Assembly (NCBI GenBank): GCA_902728285.1
Contig: CACVBU010000817.1
Coordinates: 62,001 to 126,000 of the forward strand
Direction of reading: 5' to 3'
Source of the DNA: Clytia hemisphaerica
Lineage: Eukaryota > Cnidaria > Hydrozoa > Leptothecata > Clytiidae
DNA: 64,000 nt
The notes beneath the pieces were generated by a model. That model was not told where the DNA came from. It saw nothing but the letters and a program-made list of their open reading frames with translations, and ran no database searches. A program made the position numbers and the translations under genes. Positions 49,101-52,100 of this stretch are shown here, one piece after another. Within the stretch, counting starts at the first letter, position 1. Each line of letters starts with the position of its first letter.

Positions 49101-52100
49101 ACTTATTGTAAGTGAAACCAATGGTTTGGTTATTTGCAGATGATCTGGAGTTTTTATAAGATACTTTATTAATTGGTCATTAGAAGTTATAAAGATGACG
49201 CGTTCTTTAGAAAAAGTAACAAAATTGTTTTATTACTGGTCAACGACCAACCAAATCAAATAAGAGCTTGTAAAAACTCCATCTCATCCCAAACCTCAAA
49301 CGGGACCTCAAAGCATATTTCGTCGAGATATCCCAATTTGAAATATGTTTTTACACTGTTCTTACGTCCAAATTCTATTGTTTTCTTGTTAATTGTAAAA
49401 AAACAATTTTAGCTCGAATATCCCGACTTTGGAAAATAGCTAGGCAAAAATATCGCCTTTTTTCAAGACAAGGAGGTAATCAGATGGTTTGAGATATTTT
49501 TACCGCAGAAACCTTCTGTCGTCTTTAGGAAAAGTTACAAGTATTTGTGTCTAGCTATTTTCCAAATTTCAGGTTTCATAAATTTCCTAAAATGGATTTT
49601 TACAAGATTCTTACGTTAAAATTCTACGGTATTGTTCCTTTTTCCCTTACTAAAAGTAAGAAAACCTGGAACTTGAATATCTCAACTTTGAAAAATAAGG
49701 AAAGGAAAAATCTCGTTGATCTAAAAGCGTTGATATCTAATTACCATTTTCTATCAACTTGAAAATTTTTATCCATTCTCATTCCCTGTGTATCATCTGC
49801 TTTTTGATGCTTATTGATAGCGCGTAACAATATTCTGTGGGGAGTGTACGGGGTTTGCGATTTCCGAAATACTGAATAATTTTACTACAGTTTCCGAAAC
49901 TCCGTAAAAAATACTTGCAATTCCGATACCAATTTTCTTGGGTATTTTTTCTCGTTTTGACTAATCTTTCATCAAATTTGATTTTTTATGTATGAATTCC
50001 GAAAAAGGGGGATAAAAACTTCCGATACCGAAACAATTTCAGCATTTCGAAATACCGAAGAGATTTTGCCTGATTTCCGAAATTCCGAAGAAAAAAGGGT
50101 TGATTTCCGCAATTCCAAAATACCGTACGCCCCCACTATTCTATGGCGTGCCATGCAGCCTAGAACATACGATGACGAGGTTGCCTTTTATGGCTTGTGT
50201 TTCCTGACATTAAATTCTCTTTTTAGATGACACTGTACAATTTGGAGTTTTATGCCTTGATCCAACAGGCGGGCAAGCTGCAGACAAAGTTCAAGTTCTT
50301 ATTTGGAGTGTATGCACTTTACCTGGCAGAAGACTTCTCTTCCCTTCTATTGGTAAGTCACCTTCAAGTATTTTCACTTACAGTATAACTGATCAGCAGT
50401 GTTTCATCTGTCACATATTTTTTTCTATTAAATTTAAAGGAGAAAAAACCACCCACCTACCTACCTTACCTCTGATTACTAACTTTTACGACCAAAGTTG
50501 AGAAGGCAATTTTCGAAAGTTGAGATTTTGGCACCCCCCTTTTTAAAAGTCAAATACCTTTTGTTCAAAAAATGTTGGGTATTTTTTTGTCTGAAAACTG
50601 CTAATTCTAAGATGCGTAAAAGCAAGAGGGCGCTAAAATTAGTAATCAGAGGTGCCTTTTGCCGATGCCTCCTCAAAATATCGGCCTTTGGGTGGGGGGG
50701 AGGCAGTTGCCAGTTGGGCGGTTATTTTCTCCTTATGGATTGAATAGAAAATAATATGTGACTAATGCAAGATCATATGAAATATCATTACTATCATCGT
50801 TATGCATCAGATCCCACTGCTCGGACTAAAATGCCACTGACTCAAATGAATTTCCGTAATATTTCCACTATTTCTTCCGGGATAATCGGTATGAGTTCGA
50901 AAAAGGTTTTTCCTAAAGGTACAGAAATTCTTGTGTTTACCTAGGATAAACTGCTTAACCCTATTTATGACTTTATGACTTAGTAATAACTTTCCGTAAT
51001 ATTTCCGCTATTTTTCCCGAAATAACTGGTGTGAGATCGGAAAAGGTTTATATTTTCTAAAGGTACGGAAGTTCTTGTGTTTAACTAGGAAACTGCTTAA
51101 CCCAATTTTTGACTTTGTGACTTAATAACTTTCCGTAATATTTCCGCTATTTTTCCCGAAATAACCAGTATGAGATCGACAAAGGTTTATATTTTCTAAA
51201 GGTACGGAATTTCTTGTGTTTCCAAAGCTCATTTTTGAGCTACCCGGAGTCCTTTTTTTTAATCTGCTGAAAAAGTGGCAGTGAAATCTTAGTGCGGGAA
51301 GTGGAATCTCATGTAAAGGGACGGTAATGTCTTATTGTCATTTTTCTACTTTTTAGCAAAATGAAAAGTGACAGTCTCAAAATACGAATATTACTCCCTG
51401 GAAATGTTCGTCTATTCCCTAGCCTATATACTAAATGTCACCGCTTCTTTCTACGCTGTAACGTCTATTCCATGTTGCGACTTTTTCGAATGTTTTGAGC
51501 CCCCAGGTTTTCGGGCTCTAAACATTCGATTTTTTGACGTCACTTTAAACATTTGATGCTCCTGCAGTATCAAAAGAATCGAATTTGCGTCATAACACTT
51601 GAATATTGTCAAAATGGAACTCATTAAAAGAAACGGGGGATGAAAAATCCCGGTTTTTGGTGAGGGGCTCGCTATCTATTCCCCTGTATGGATATAAAAT
51701 GGAATGAACATTTACACGAATCCTTTGAAACCTTATTGGCCAAAGCTTAGTCGTTCCTAAGTGACTAAATTTTGGCTTGGTGACTAAAATTAGGGCCGAC
51801 TAAAAATTTGGACCAAATTAACTGTAAATAGAACCGCTTAGGCGGCCCTTAGTGACTAAATTTCGACAAGGTGACTAAAGCTAGGGCTAACTAATAATTA
51901 AGGCCGACTAAGTTTTGGCCGATAAGATACCTTATCGGGGAAAAAAATGTTGGGGGAAAGTGACGAAAATTTTGAGGGGGTGACGAAATTTTTCCCCGAC
52001 GAAAGAAAACCCCGACTAAATAAAAACTCCGACATTTTTTTCTCCGATAAGGTAGTTGATGTTTTTTTTTCTTCTACAACTTAGCAAAAGGGAAAGTGAA

